Below, one piece after another: positions 1 to 7,077 of a stretch of 48,961 bases of DNA (its first letter is position 1; the number at the start of each line of letters is the position of its first letter). The notes under the pieces are model-generated. The model had not been told where the DNA came from and searched no databases. It saw only the letters and a program-made list of their open reading frames with translations. The DNA is from Longimicrobium sp. (lineage in GTDB: Bacteria > Gemmatimonadota > Gemmatimonadetes > Longimicrobiales > Longimicrobiaceae), in assembly GCA_036389795.1 (NCBI GenBank), contig DASVWD010000041.1, forward strand, positions 1 to 48,961, read 5' to 3'. The position numbers and the translations under genes were made by a program.

Positions 1-9
1 GAAAAGGTC

Positions 10-90
10 TCACACAGAGGGCACAGAGAACACAGAGGAACAGCGGAAGAGATTGAAGTTCTCTCCGTGTCCTCCGTGTCCTCTGTGTGA
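10..90. repeat. Family A long hairpin repeat, copy 1
   Basis: This is an imperfect inverted repeat of CACAGAG-type units. The left arm starts TCACACAGAGG and the right arm ends CTCTGTGTGA, with a short A/G-rich loop. The same structure recurs at five other intergenic sites in the window. It is followed at 91-138 by the conserved flank that also occurs in the 27-kb element. Confidence 0.85.
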
Positions 91-138
91 TGCCAATCTG
101 TTTCTCGCGAACCAGAACAATGCTCGGAAACGTGGTAT
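91..138 (+). repeat. Conserved flank and right terminal repeat of the family A MITE-like element
   Basis: Positions 115-138 match the 24-base terminal inverted repeat of the 26987-27150 element, starting GAACAATGCTC and ending GTGGTAT. Positions 91-114 also match that element's interior. The left terminal repeat would lie before base 1, so this looks like the right part of a copy cut by the window edge. Confidence 0.6.
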
Positions 139-192
139 GAAGCCCCACCCCCGGCGCTATCTCGTATGGGCGCGGCCCGGGGCACCCCGGCT

Positions 193-444
193 TTAGACGC
201 AGCAGGCGGGAGCGCTCCCCGTGTAGCAGACCGTCGGGTCCGAGGGGCACATGCGGTCGCAGGTGAAGCAGATCGTCCGTTCGCACATGGTGTCCCAGCT
301 GATCGCCGGCGCCGCCTTGTCCTCGCCGGGGAGGGGCTGCGGGTCGGTGTCGTGCGCGCGCACGGTGCCGGGGGAGAGCCCGGCGGGTCCGGCCACGAAG
401 GTGTCCACCTTCAGCTGCTCCAGGGTGAGCGTCAGCTTCTTCAT
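193..444 (-). CDS. Pinensin-like lanthipeptide (RiPP) precursor peptide, orphan
   Basis: This encodes an 83-residue peptide. The ATG at 444 is chosen because AAGGAGGG lies about six bases upstream; the longer upstream reading frame has no such site. The leader begins MKKLTLTLEQLKVDTFVAG and contains GTVRAH (residues 32-37), the pattern known from pinensin-family class I lanthipeptide leaders in Bacteroidetes and relatives. The C-terminal 32 residues hold seven Cys (ending ACCV) interleaved with Thr and Ser, as expected of a core that forms thioether or disulfide rings. Family membership is inferred from leader likeness. No LanB/LanC dehydratase or cyclase, protease or transporter gene lies in this window, so modification would have to be by enzymes encoded elsewhere. 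Alternatively it is an unmodified Cys-rich secreted peptide. Confidence 0.75.
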   Translation of the reverse strand: MKKLTLTLEQLKVDTFVAGPAGLSPGTVRAHDTDPQPLPGEDKAAPAISWDTMCERTICFTCDRMCPSDPTVCYTGSAPACCV

Positions 445-560
445 GCGTCCCTCCTTCGTGGTTGGGAAGAGCCCGCCGGAACGCCCGGCTGCGGCGCGCA
501 GTGCCGCGGTGACCTGGGCGCGTGCTCCCGCCGGCGGGCGGGGCGCGGCGCGGCCGAGCT

Positions 561-593
561 GATTACGCCGATTGAGAATCTGATCCGGTAATC
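561..593. promoter_or_regulatory. AT-rich dyad upstream of the RiPP precursor gene
   Basis: GATTAC and GTAATC form the outer arms of a 33-base dyad, and GATT-gag-AATC lies inside it. It stands out as AT-rich within very GC-rich DNA and lies about 120 bases upstream of the precursor start. It may be an operator or promoter element. No clear -35/-10 pair was found. Confidence 0.25.
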
Positions 594-599
594 GGGCTC

Positions 600-915
600 G
601 TAGGGGCGAGGCCTGCCTCGCCCGCTGCCTGTCGCAACACCAAAGCTCGTCGAAGCGGGCCGGGCATGTCGCCGCGTGATGGCCTTCGGCCATCCGGGCG
701 AGGCAGGCCTCACAGTTGTCGAAAGTCCAAATCAGCTAGGCGTATCAAGGACTTTCGCCGAACGCACTGGATGGATTTTCTAGGCGGTAGCCGAAAACCC
801 ATGCGCCTGCACGTCGAAAGCAGTGGATCGCCTTGGCTACCCGAGCCTCACTGGATCGAATAGCGACGCTGCTTTTCGACACTTTCGACAACTGTGAGGC
901 AGGCCTCGCCCCTAC
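600..915. repeat. Composite family B element with GTAGGGGCGAG ends
   Basis: The left end starts GTAGGGGCGAGGCCTGCCTC and the right end finishes with its reverse complement CGCCCCTAC. Inside, about 28 bases near 703-730 (GGCCTCACAGTTGTCGAAAG) recur inverted at about 877-905, so it is a repeat within a repeat. It is about three times longer than the 100-bp family B copies elsewhere. No coding sequence is apparent within it. Confidence 0.7.
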
Positions 916-1129
916 GGGAACTTCGACCGCGAATACCGAAGCAGATCGTCGATCAGCATCATCCGCGTGCTCGACAGGTGAGGCTGCGCGTCGACGGTTC
1001 CCCTGCCGGATTTCGCCCCCCGCGGGTCGACGGATGCTCCAATCTCTCACCTCGGGGCGCATCGCACGCGGTGATCACCGGCAAAAAACGTGACGGGCTG
1101 CCCCCGCGACAATCCGGTACCACCCGGGT

Positions 1130-1158
1130 TTGCCCCGACCGCGCCGGGCGCCTAGCTT
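1130..1158 (+). promoter_or_regulatory. Promoter of the tricorn-like protease gene
   Basis: TTGCCC (1130-1135), a 17-base spacer and TAGCTT (1153-1158) precede the ATG by about 44 bases. The -10 form matches several other promoters in the window. Confidence 0.5.
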
Positions 1159-1202
1159 CGCTCTCAGCCACCGACGCCGTCCACCATCGCACGTCCACCG
1201 CC

Positions 1203-4200
1203 ATGCGCTCGCTCTCCGCCTTCCCGCTCCTCGCGCTCCTCGGCGCCGCCACGACGCTCGCCGCCCAGCGCGCACCCGAGGCCCGCCCCTCCTTCGCCGA
1301 GCCGGCCATCTCGCCGGACGGGAGCGAGATCGCCTTCGTCTCGGGGGGCGACGTCTGGGGGGTGCCGGGCGCCGGCGGCGAGGCGCGGCTGCTGGTGTCG
1401 CACCCCGCCAGCGAGTCGCGCCCGCTCTATTCGCCCGACGGGCGCCGGCTGGCGTTCGTCTCCACCCGCAGCGGCAACGGCGACGTCTACGTGCTCACCT
1501 TCGGCACGGGCGAGCTGAAGCGGCTGACGTTCGACGACGGCCTCGACCAGCTCGACGGGTGGTCGCGCGACGGGCGCTTCCTCTACTTCTCCTCCAGCAG
1601 CCGCGACATCTCGGGGATGAACGACGTCTTCCGCGTGAGCGTGGAGGGCGGCACCCCGATGCCCGTGAGCGCCGACCGCTACACCAGCGAGTTCGGCGCG
1701 GCCGAGAGCCCCGACGGGCAGACGATCGCCGTGGCCGCGCGCGGGGTGGGCGCCTCGCAGTGGTGGCGCCGCGGGCACAGCCACCTGGACGAGAGCGAGA
1801 TCTGGCTGGTCCGCGCCGGCTCGCCGCCCCGCTACGAGCAGGTGGCCCCGCGTGGCGCCCGGCAGGCGTGGCCGCTGTGGGCCCCCGACGGGCGCAGCCT
1901 CTACTACGTCTCCGACCGCGGCGGCGCGCAGAACCTGTGGGTGCACCCGCTGGGCGGGCAGCCGCGCGCGCTCACCTCGTTCCGCGAGGGGCGGGTGCTC
2001 TTCCCTTCCATCAGCCGCGACGGGCGCACCATCGTCTTCGAGCGGGACTTCCGCGTCTGGCGGCTGGACACGGCGAGCGGCGACGCCCGGGAGGTGCCGG
2101 TCTCGCTCCACGGCGCGCCCGCCGCGCCCGGGGTGGAGCACCGCACCCTCACCGGCGACTTCCAGGAGCTGGCCCTCTCGCCCGACGGGAAGAAGGTGGC
2201 GTTCGTGGCCCGCGGCGAGGTCTTCGCGGCTTCGGCGAAGGACGGCGGCGACGCGGAGCGGGTGACCACCACGGCGGGGCGCGAGTCGCAGCTGGCTTGG
2301 GCGCCCGACAGCCGCCGGATCGTCTACGCCTCGGAGCGCGACGGCGCCTCCAACCTCTACCTCTTCGACTTCGCGTCCCGCACGGAGACGCAGCTCACGC
2401 GCGGGGCGCACGCCGACGTGGCCCCGCGCTTCTCCCCCGACGGGAAGCTCGTGGCCTTCACGCGCGACGCGCGCGAGCTGCGCGTGGTCGACCCCGCCAC
2501 CCGGCAGGAGCGCCTGCTCGCCACGGGCTACTTCGACCGGCCGCCGTTCGTGGCCACCGGCGCCTTCGCCTGGTCGCCCGACAGCCGCTGGCTGGCCTAC
2601 CTCTCGGCCGACGAGCAGCTCTTCACCAACGCCTACGTGGTCCCCGCCGCGGGCGGCGAGCCGCGCCAGGTGAGCTTCCTGGCCAACGTCTTCGGCAACA
2701 CCGTCTCCTGGAGCCCCGACGGCACCTACCTCCTCCTCGACACCAGCCAGCGCACCGAGGGCGGGCAGGTGGTGCGGGTGGACCTGGTGCCGCGGCTCCC
2801 CCGCTTCCGCGAAGACCAGTTCCGCGACCTCTTCCGCGAGGAGGCGCCGCCCACCCTCACCCCGCCCGAGCAGCGCCAGGAGCCCCGCCCCGAGGCGCCG
2901 CCCGCCCGCGCGGCCGCCGCCGGGGACTCGGCCCGCGCGGCGCCGGCCGGGCGCGGCAGGAAGCCGGTGGAGATCGTGTTCGACGGGATCCGCCGCCGGC
3001 TGAGCCCGGTCCCCGTGGGGGTGGACGTCGGCGCGCAGACGATCAGCCCCGACGGCAAGTGGCTGCTGATGATCGCGTCGGCGGCCGGCCAGCAGAACCT
3101 CTACGTCTACTCGCTCGACGAGCTGGCGCGGGAGACGCCCGTCGCGCGGCAGCTCACCTCCACCGCGGGCGCCAAGCGCGACGCCTGGTTCTCGCCCGAC
3201 TCCAAGGAGGTGTTCTACCTGGACCAGGGGCGGATCAACGTGGTGCCGCTGGAGAGCCGCCAGCCGCGCGTGCTCTCCGTCTCGGCCGAGATGGACGTGG
3301 ACTTCGAGCGCGAGAAGGAGGCCGTCTTCCGCCAGGCGTGGGGCTACCTGCGCGAGAACTTCTACGACCCGCGCATGCACGGCGTGGACTGGGAGCAGGT
3401 GCGCCAGACGTACGGGCCGCAGGTGGCGGGCGCGCGCACCCCCGACGAGATGCGCCGCATCCTGGCGCTGATGGTGGGCGAGCTGAACGCCTCGCACCTG
3501 GGCGTCAGCGGGCCCGCGGGGAGCGCCCAGCAGACCACCGGGCGGCTGGGGCTGCGCTTCGACCCCGCCGAGTACGAGCGCTCGGGCCGCCTGCGCGTGG
3601 CCGAGGTGGTCCCGCTCGGCCCCGCGGCGCTGGCGGGGAACGTGGCCGCGGGCGACGAGCTGCTGGCGGTGGACGGGGTCCGCGTCGAGCGGGACACGAA
3701 CTTGGACGCGCTGCTGGAGCACCGCATCGGCCGGCGGGTGGTGCTGACGGTCGGCAGCGGGGGGAGGACGCGCGAGGTGCCGGTGCGGCCGGTGAACGCG
3801 GCCACCGAGAAGGGGCTCCTCTACCGCGACTGGGTGGAGAAGAACCGCGCCTACGTGGCCCGGGTGAGCGAGGGGCGGCTGGGCTACGTGCACATGTTCG
3901 ACATGTCGGCGGCGTCGCTGGCGCAGCTGTACGTGGACCTCGACGCCGAGAACCACGCCCGGCAGGGGGTGGTGATCGACGTGCGCAACAACAACGGCGG
4001 CTTCGTGAACGCCTACGCGCTCGACGTGTTCGCGCGGCGCCCGTACCTGGTGATGACCCCGCGCGGCCAGCCGGCGGGCCCGGCGCGGACGGTGCTGGGC
4101 CAGCGCGCGCTGGAGGCGCCCACCGTGCTGGTGACCAACCAGCACTCGCTCTCCGACGCGGAGGACTTCACGGAAGGCTACCGCGCGCTGGGGCTGGGGA

Positions 4201-4475
4201 AGGTGGTGGGCGAGCCGACGGCGGGGTGGATCATCTACACGGGCAACGTGCCGCTGGTGGACGGCACCGTGCTGCGCATCCCCGGCACCCGCATCACCAC
4301 CGCGGCGGGGGAGAACATGGAGCTCAACCCGCGCCCGGTGGACGTGCCGGTCACGCGCCCGCTCGGCGAGAGCTACACCGGCCGCGACAGCCAGCTCGAC
4401 GCCGCCGTCCGCGAGCTCCTCCGCCAGGTGGGCCCGGCGCCGCGCCGCTCCGCCTCGTCGGGCGGACCCGAGTGA
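1203..4475 (+). CDS. Tricorn-like S41 family peptidase with PD40 beta-propeller
   Basis: A 1090-residue exported peptidase. A signal peptide (residues 1 to about 22, ending LAAQ) is followed by repeated PD40/WD40-like blades carrying S-P-D-G/S motifs to about residue 520. A Pro/Ala/Arg-rich linker (about 540-590) and further blades lead to a PDZ-like region around 800-870 and a C-terminal S41 core. The core has DVRNNNGGFVN and the nucleophile region HSLSDAEDF, with Ser984-Asp985 equivalent to the Ser-Asp of tricorn. Tricorn-type enzymes degrade oligopeptides, with the propellers gating substrate; periplasmic action is inferred from the signal peptide. The ATG at 1203 is chosen because the signal peptide begins there, although no strong ribosome site precedes it. 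It ends at a terminator shared with the convergent gene. Confidence 0.9.
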   Translation: MRSLSAFPLLALLGAATTLAAQRAPEARPSFAEPAISPDGSEIAFVSGGDVWGVPGAGGEARLLVSHPASESRPLYSPDGRRLAFVSTRSGNGDVYVLTFGTGELKRLTFDDGLDQLDGWSRDGRFLYFSSSSRDISGMNDVFRVSVEGGTPMPVSADRYTSEFGAAESPDGQTIAVAARGVGASQWWRRGHSHLDESEIWLVRAGSPPRYEQVAPRGARQAWPLWAPDGRSLYYVSDRGGAQNLWVHPLGGQPRALTSFREGRVLFPSISRDGRTIVFERDFRVWRLDTASGDAREVPVSLHGAPAAPGVEHRTLTGDFQELALSPDGKKVAFVARGEVFAASAKDGGDAERVTTTAGRESQLAWAPDSRRIVYASERDGASNLYLFDFASRTETQLTRGAHADVAPRFSPDGKLVAFTRDARELRVVDPATRQERLLATGYFDRPPFVATGAFAWSPDSRWLAYLSADEQLFTNAYVVPAAGGEPRQVSFLANVFGNTVSWSPDGTYLLLDTSQRTEGGQVVRVDLVPRLPRFREDQFRDLFREEAPPTLTPPEQRQEPRPEAPPARAAAAGDSARAAPAGRGRKPVEIVFDGIRRRLSPVPVGVDVGAQTISPDGKWLLMIASAAGQQNLYVYSLDELARETPVARQLTSTAGAKRDAWFSPDSKEVFYLDQGRINVVPLESRQPRVLSVSAEMDVDFEREKEAVFRQAWGYLRENFYDPRMHGVDWEQVRQTYGPQVAGARTPDEMRRILALMVGELNASHLGVSGPAGSAQQTTGRLGLRFDPAEYERSGRLRVAEVVPLGPAALAGNVAAGDELLAVDGVRVERDTNLDALLEHRIGRRVVLTVGSGGRTREVPVRPVNAATEKGLLYRDWVEKNRAYVARVSEGRLGYVHMFDMSAASLAQLYVDLDAENHARQGVVIDVRNNNGGFVNAYALDVFARRPYLVMTPRGQPAGPARTVLGQRALEAPTVLVTNQHSLSDAEDFTEGYRALGLGKVVGEPTAGWIIYTGNVPLVDGTVLRIPGTRITTAAGENMELNPRPVDVPVTRPLGESYTGRDSQLDAAVRELLRQVGPAPRRSASSGGPE

Positions 4476-4521
4476 GACAGGCCGCGCCGGGTCCGGCGCG
4501 GGGCCATGTGTCCTGAATCGC

Positions 4522-4555
4522 AGAGGCGCGGGAGCGGCATCGCCCCCGCGCCTCT
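4522..4555. terminator. Bidirectional terminator between convergent genes
   Basis: The 11-base arms AGAGGCGCGGG (4522-4532) and CCCGCGCCTCT (4545-4555) form a perfect hairpin between the convergent S41 gene and the small 4581-4811 gene. Confidence 0.7.
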
Positions 4556-4580
4556 TCCGCGCCCGGTGATCCGGTGGACG

Positions 4581-4811
4581 CTACTTCCCGCCGAGCATCC
4601 CGCCGAGCCCGCCGGCCATCTTCCCCAGGTCGGGCATCCCGCCGCCCCCTCCCCCGCCGCCGTGCACCAGCTTGGCCAGGTTCCCGCCGACGGGCGCGGG
4701 GAGCCGCGAGTCGAGGAACTCCACCGCCGTTCGCGCCGCGGCCTCCGCCTTGTCGGCGGGGATCCCGGTGCGGCTGCTGATCTGCTGCGCCAGCTCGTCG
4801 AGCATTCCCAT
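4581..4811 (-). CDS. Small helical protein with Gly-rich tail (DUF2267-like, tentative)
   Basis: A 76-residue protein starting MGMLDELAQQISSRTG. The first 50 residues look helical, with an amphipathic pattern and the phrase FLDSRLPAPVGGNLAKLV, which resembles DUF2267-type proteins. The rest is a Gly/Met-rich tail with eight consecutive Gly and a final GGLGGMLGGK. There is no signal peptide. GGGAGGTGG lies just upstream of the ATG as a ribosome site, and a promoter-like TTGCGG-N17-CAACTT lies about 27 bases upstream. It is monocistronic between terminators. The function is unknown, and the domain assignment is weak. Confidence 0.75.
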   Translation of the reverse strand: MGMLDELAQQISSRTGIPADKAEAAARTAVEFLDSRLPAPVGGNLAKLVHGGGGGGGGMPDLGKMAGGLGGMLGGK

Positions 4812-4838
4812 CGACCACCTCCCGTTGAGAGTCGCCTC

Positions 4839-4867
4839 AAGTTGCGGGCGGGTGGGTCGAGCCGCAA
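4839..4867 (-). promoter_or_regulatory. Putative promoter of the 4581-4811 gene
   Basis: On the minus strand, TTGCGG (4867-4862), a 17-base spacer and CAACTT (4844-4839) lie 27 bases before the start codon. Confidence 0.35.
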
Positions 4868-4885
4868 GCCGAGCGCTGACAAAAA

Positions 4886-4921
4886 CCGGCGGGCCGTGCG
4901 CCGGAGCGCACGGCCCGCCGG
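4886..4921 (-). terminator. Rho-independent terminator of the lipoprotein gene
   Basis: Perfect 15-base arms (CCGGCGGGCCGTGCG and its complement) are followed on the minus strand by TTTTTG. It lies directly downstream of the minus-strand gene ending at 4948. Confidence 0.85.
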
Positions 4922-4947
4922 CCGTCCGGGGAATCCAGGCGGGACGC

Positions 4948-5532
4948 TCAGCCGCCGAACGGGTCGCAGCCGGAGATCTGGGCGAACTCCGGGTCGAGCT
5001 GCTTGAGCCAGGCGAACAGCTCGCGCGCCGCGGCCGAGAGGTTCGCCCGCGCGATGTCGCCCGTCTGGCGCAGGAGCACGCGGCGGTAGGCGCCGGTGGA
5101 CGCGTCGTAGACCATCGCGCTGTAGCGGACCCCGCCCGCGTCGGCGCAGGTGCCGCGCGGCTCCGTGTACGGCCCGGCGATCGCCTCGTCGACGCGCTGG
5201 TAGCGCGCCAGGACCTCGCCGGAGGGGAGCGTCGTCAGCAGCTGGCCGTTCTGGTCGTACTTCGCGCGCAGCTCCGCCTCGCTGAACACCTCGTCGGCGG
5301 AGTCCGCCGGCCGGGGGTTGTCCAGGCGGTAGCGGGAGACGTTCCCGTCGCGGTCCACGTGGAAGCCGTACCAGGTCGGCGCCCACGCGAAGTTCACGTA
5401 TTCGACCTCGAAGAGCACGCTCCCGGGCTCGAGCGGCTCGCCGCCCGTGAGCTGGGAGCAGGCGGCGCCCGACGCAGCGAGCACCGCCGCGGCGGCGAAG
5501 GTGGAGAGAAGTCGCGAACGGACGAATCGCAT
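4948..5532 (-). CDS. Lipoprotein of unknown function
   Basis: A 194-residue protein. The start at 5532 is the first Met that gives a clean lipoprotein signal (MRFVRSRLLSTF, hydrophobic stretch, lipobox ending GAAC at about residue 25); the frame upstream reads as repeat-like sequence. The mature part begins with a beta-rich stretch (VLFEVEYVNFAWAPTWYGFHV), has two downstream Cys (around residues 132 and 189) that could pair, and ends GCDPFGG. It is predicted to be lipid-anchored in a membrane, facing the periplasm. I do not recognise a family. It is monocistronic, with a strong terminator immediately downstream. Confidence 0.8.
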   Translation of the reverse strand: MRFVRSRLLSTFAAAAVLAASGAACSQLTGGEPLEPGSVLFEVEYVNFAWAPTWYGFHVDRDGNVSRYRLDNPRPADSADEVFSEAELRAKYDQNGQLLTTLPSGEVLARYQRVDEAIAGPYTEPRGTCADAGGVRYSAMVYDASTGAYRRVLLRQTGDIARANLSAAARELFAWLKQLDPEFAQISGCDPFGG

Positions 5533-5658
5533 CGGCAGTCTCCGGCGTTGAACGGATCGATCGACCCTGCATCTTCCGACGGAGAACGCCGCCGCACCGG
5601 CGGGAATGACACCGTCGACGGTCGAAAAGACCGGGTCGCGCACGGAAAGCAGCCCTGC

Positions 5659-5714
5659 AGCCTCGCGCGGTTTGCGAGGCTTCCTGCCATTGTAGTTGCG
5701 GCTTCAGCCGCCCG
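5659..5714. repeat. Family D repeat, copy 1
   Basis: A GCCTCGC/GCGAGGC hairpin is followed by TTGCGGCTTCAGCCGC, itself a small dyad. Related units recur at 8.6, 13.9, 14.0, 14.6, 28.9 and 45.4 kb. The hairpin followed by a pyrimidine stretch could also terminate transcription. Confidence 0.65.
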
Positions 5715-5742
5715 GACCGAAGCAGGCGAAGCGCGCCCGACC

Positions 5743-6147
5743 TCAATGCATCCCCACGTCCCGGATCAGGTGCAGCGGGGCCAGCCGCGCGCGCTCGCCG
5801 CTGACGGCCAGCTCGAAGACGTACGTGCCTTCCGCGGGGAAGACGACGCGCTCCAGCGGCATCACCAGGCGCGTCAGCGGCGGACCCTGCATCGGCTGGC
5901 GCTCGCCCACCTCCGTCTGGCCCTTGATGCTGAGCACGGGGCTGCTGCTCGGGTCCATCAGGTCGATGGAGAGGTCGATGGTCCCCCGCTCGTGCGGCTC
6001 CCACTCGACGGCGACGGCGAGCGTCAGCCGCTCCTGCTGCGCCGGGAAGCCGGGCGCGTAGAGCTGGTGGAAGATGCCGTGCACGTCGAGCCGGCCGTCC
6101 TGCCGCTCGCGCGCGTCCTCGCAGACCAGCGCGTAGAGAACCTTCAA
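5743..6147 (-). CDS. DUF6941 family protein
   Basis: A 134-residue protein that, using a TTG start at 6147, begins MKVLYALVCEDARERQDGRL. This opening and the phrase GIFHQLYAPGFPAQQERLTL match the DUF6941 family as I know it. The TTG is preferred because the conserved N-terminus begins there and no ATG or GTG precedes it closely. The predicted fold is a small beta-sandwich (alternating beta strands; ends RLAPLHLIRDVGMH). There is no signal peptide, so it is probably cytoplasmic. The family has no established function. Family B element copy 2 lies directly upstream and a family D repeat directly downstream. Confidence 0.75.
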   Translation of the reverse strand: MKVLYALVCEDARERQDGRLDVHGIFHQLYAPGFPAQQERLTLAVAVEWEPHERGTIDLSIDLMDPSSSPVLSIKGQTEVGERQPMQGPPLTRLVMPLERVVFPAEGTYVFELAVSGERARLAPLHLIRDVGMH

Positions 6148-6195
6148 CGGGAAGCTCCGTCCAGGGTCGTTTCTCAGGTCGATGGGAATCCCATC

Positions 6196-6297
6196 GTAGG
6201 GGCGAGGCCTGCCTCGCCCGGCGGATGCCGATCCATGCGCGACAGGCGGCCTCTTGCGCCGGTCCCGCCCGTGCCGGACTCGCAGGCTCGCCCCTAC
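6196..6297. repeat. Family B element, copy 2
   Basis: A 102-base element starting GTAGGGGCGAGGCCTGCCTC and ending GGCTCGCCCCTAC, with the interior phrase CCTCTTGCGCCGGT shared with the copies at 12.6 and 40.1 kb. Confidence 0.85.
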
Positions 6298-6325
6298 GAG
6301 CCGTCGCGGGGCCGGCTCCAGATCG

Positions 6326-6967
6326 TCACGAGATGAACAGCTCGACGGACTCGCCGCGCTCCGCCGCGTGCCGGACGACGACCTCGATCTCGCGCAGCTC
6401 GCGGGCGTAGAAGTCCAGCAGTTCGCCGTGCTCCAGCGTGAGCGGCGTCCCGCGGAAGAGGCGCTCGAACGCCTCGACCGAGAGCCGCACCTGGCCCCGC
6501 GCCGAACCGGACGACGGCGCGAGCGCGGCCGCCACCTCCGGCGCCACCTCCTCCAGCACGGGTGGATCGTAGGGCACCTCGGACCGGCGCTCTTCCCACA
6601 CCTCCGGCGCCATCGGGACGGCGGACAGCCGGTCGAAGACGTCCTCGGCCATGTAGACCGTCCCACGCCACCGGAAGTAGGCCGCGTCGCTCGCCGCGAG
6701 CGTGCCGTGCGGCCCCCGCCACTCGCGCCAGACCCGGTACAGGGTGGGGAGCTCCACGGCGCGCAGCGTGGCGAGCGTGTCCTCCCACCAGCGCAGGAGC
6801 TCGCCGCCGTCGACCCTTCTCCCGTCGTCGCAGTAGCGGTACGGGTTGTCGAGGCTTCACTCCTCCAGCGCGTCCAGCCCGTCGTTCCAGAACACGAAGG
6901 TGAAGCTCGACGAGGCGTCGTAGCGCGCCTGCCCGCACGAGCACGCGAAGGAGACGGTGCGCGACAA
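6326..6967 (-). pseudogene. Hypothetical protein gene interrupted by an in-frame TGA
   Basis: Reading from a TTG at 6967 (GGAAGG six bases upstream) gives MSRTVSFACSCGQARY and then FVFWNDGLDALEE before TGA at 6859-6857 (codon 37). The same frame then continues as SLDNPYRYCDDGRRVDGGEL and on to a stop at 6326. The stretch between the TGA and the next usable start (GTG at 6757) still reads like protein. The simplest view is therefore one 213-codon gene in which a Trp TGG became TGA, or a base error. The CSCG near the start and C at YRYCDDG might bind metal. If translation begins at 6757, a 143-residue product (VELPTLYRVW to VELFIS) remains. The family is not recognised. A real stop separating two genes is possible but less likely. 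Confidence 0.55.
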
Positions 6968-6998
6968 GATCCGCCTTCCCGCTCCAGGCTCTGCAAAG

Positions 6999-7059
6999 TA
7001 CCCTCACCCGAAGTCGGGAGAGGGTGGCGACGCGGTAGCGGCGCCGGGTGAGGGCCGCC
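6999..7059. repeat. CCCTCACCC/GGGTGAGGG intergenic palindrome
   Basis: ACCCTCACCCGAAGTCGGGA and, 30 bases on, GCCGGGTGAGGG form an inverted pair, with a nested GGGAGAGGGT. A similar CCCTCTCCC/GGGAGAGGG dyad occurs at about 8700-8726. Confidence 0.5.
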
Positions 7060-7077
7060 GGCCGCCGCGCCGAAACG

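Noticed and set aside
1164-4145. Very long minus-strand open frame (993 codons) opposite the tricorn-like gene
   Set aside because: It is an antisense shadow created by high GC at third codon positions. It has no domain, is His/Arg/Val/Gly-biased, and the opposite strand encodes a clear peptidase.
6857-6859. TGA as selenocysteine in the 6326-6967 gene
   Set aside because: No selenocysteine insertion hairpin is evident after it and no Sec-utilising family is recognised; a Trp-to-stop change is simpler.
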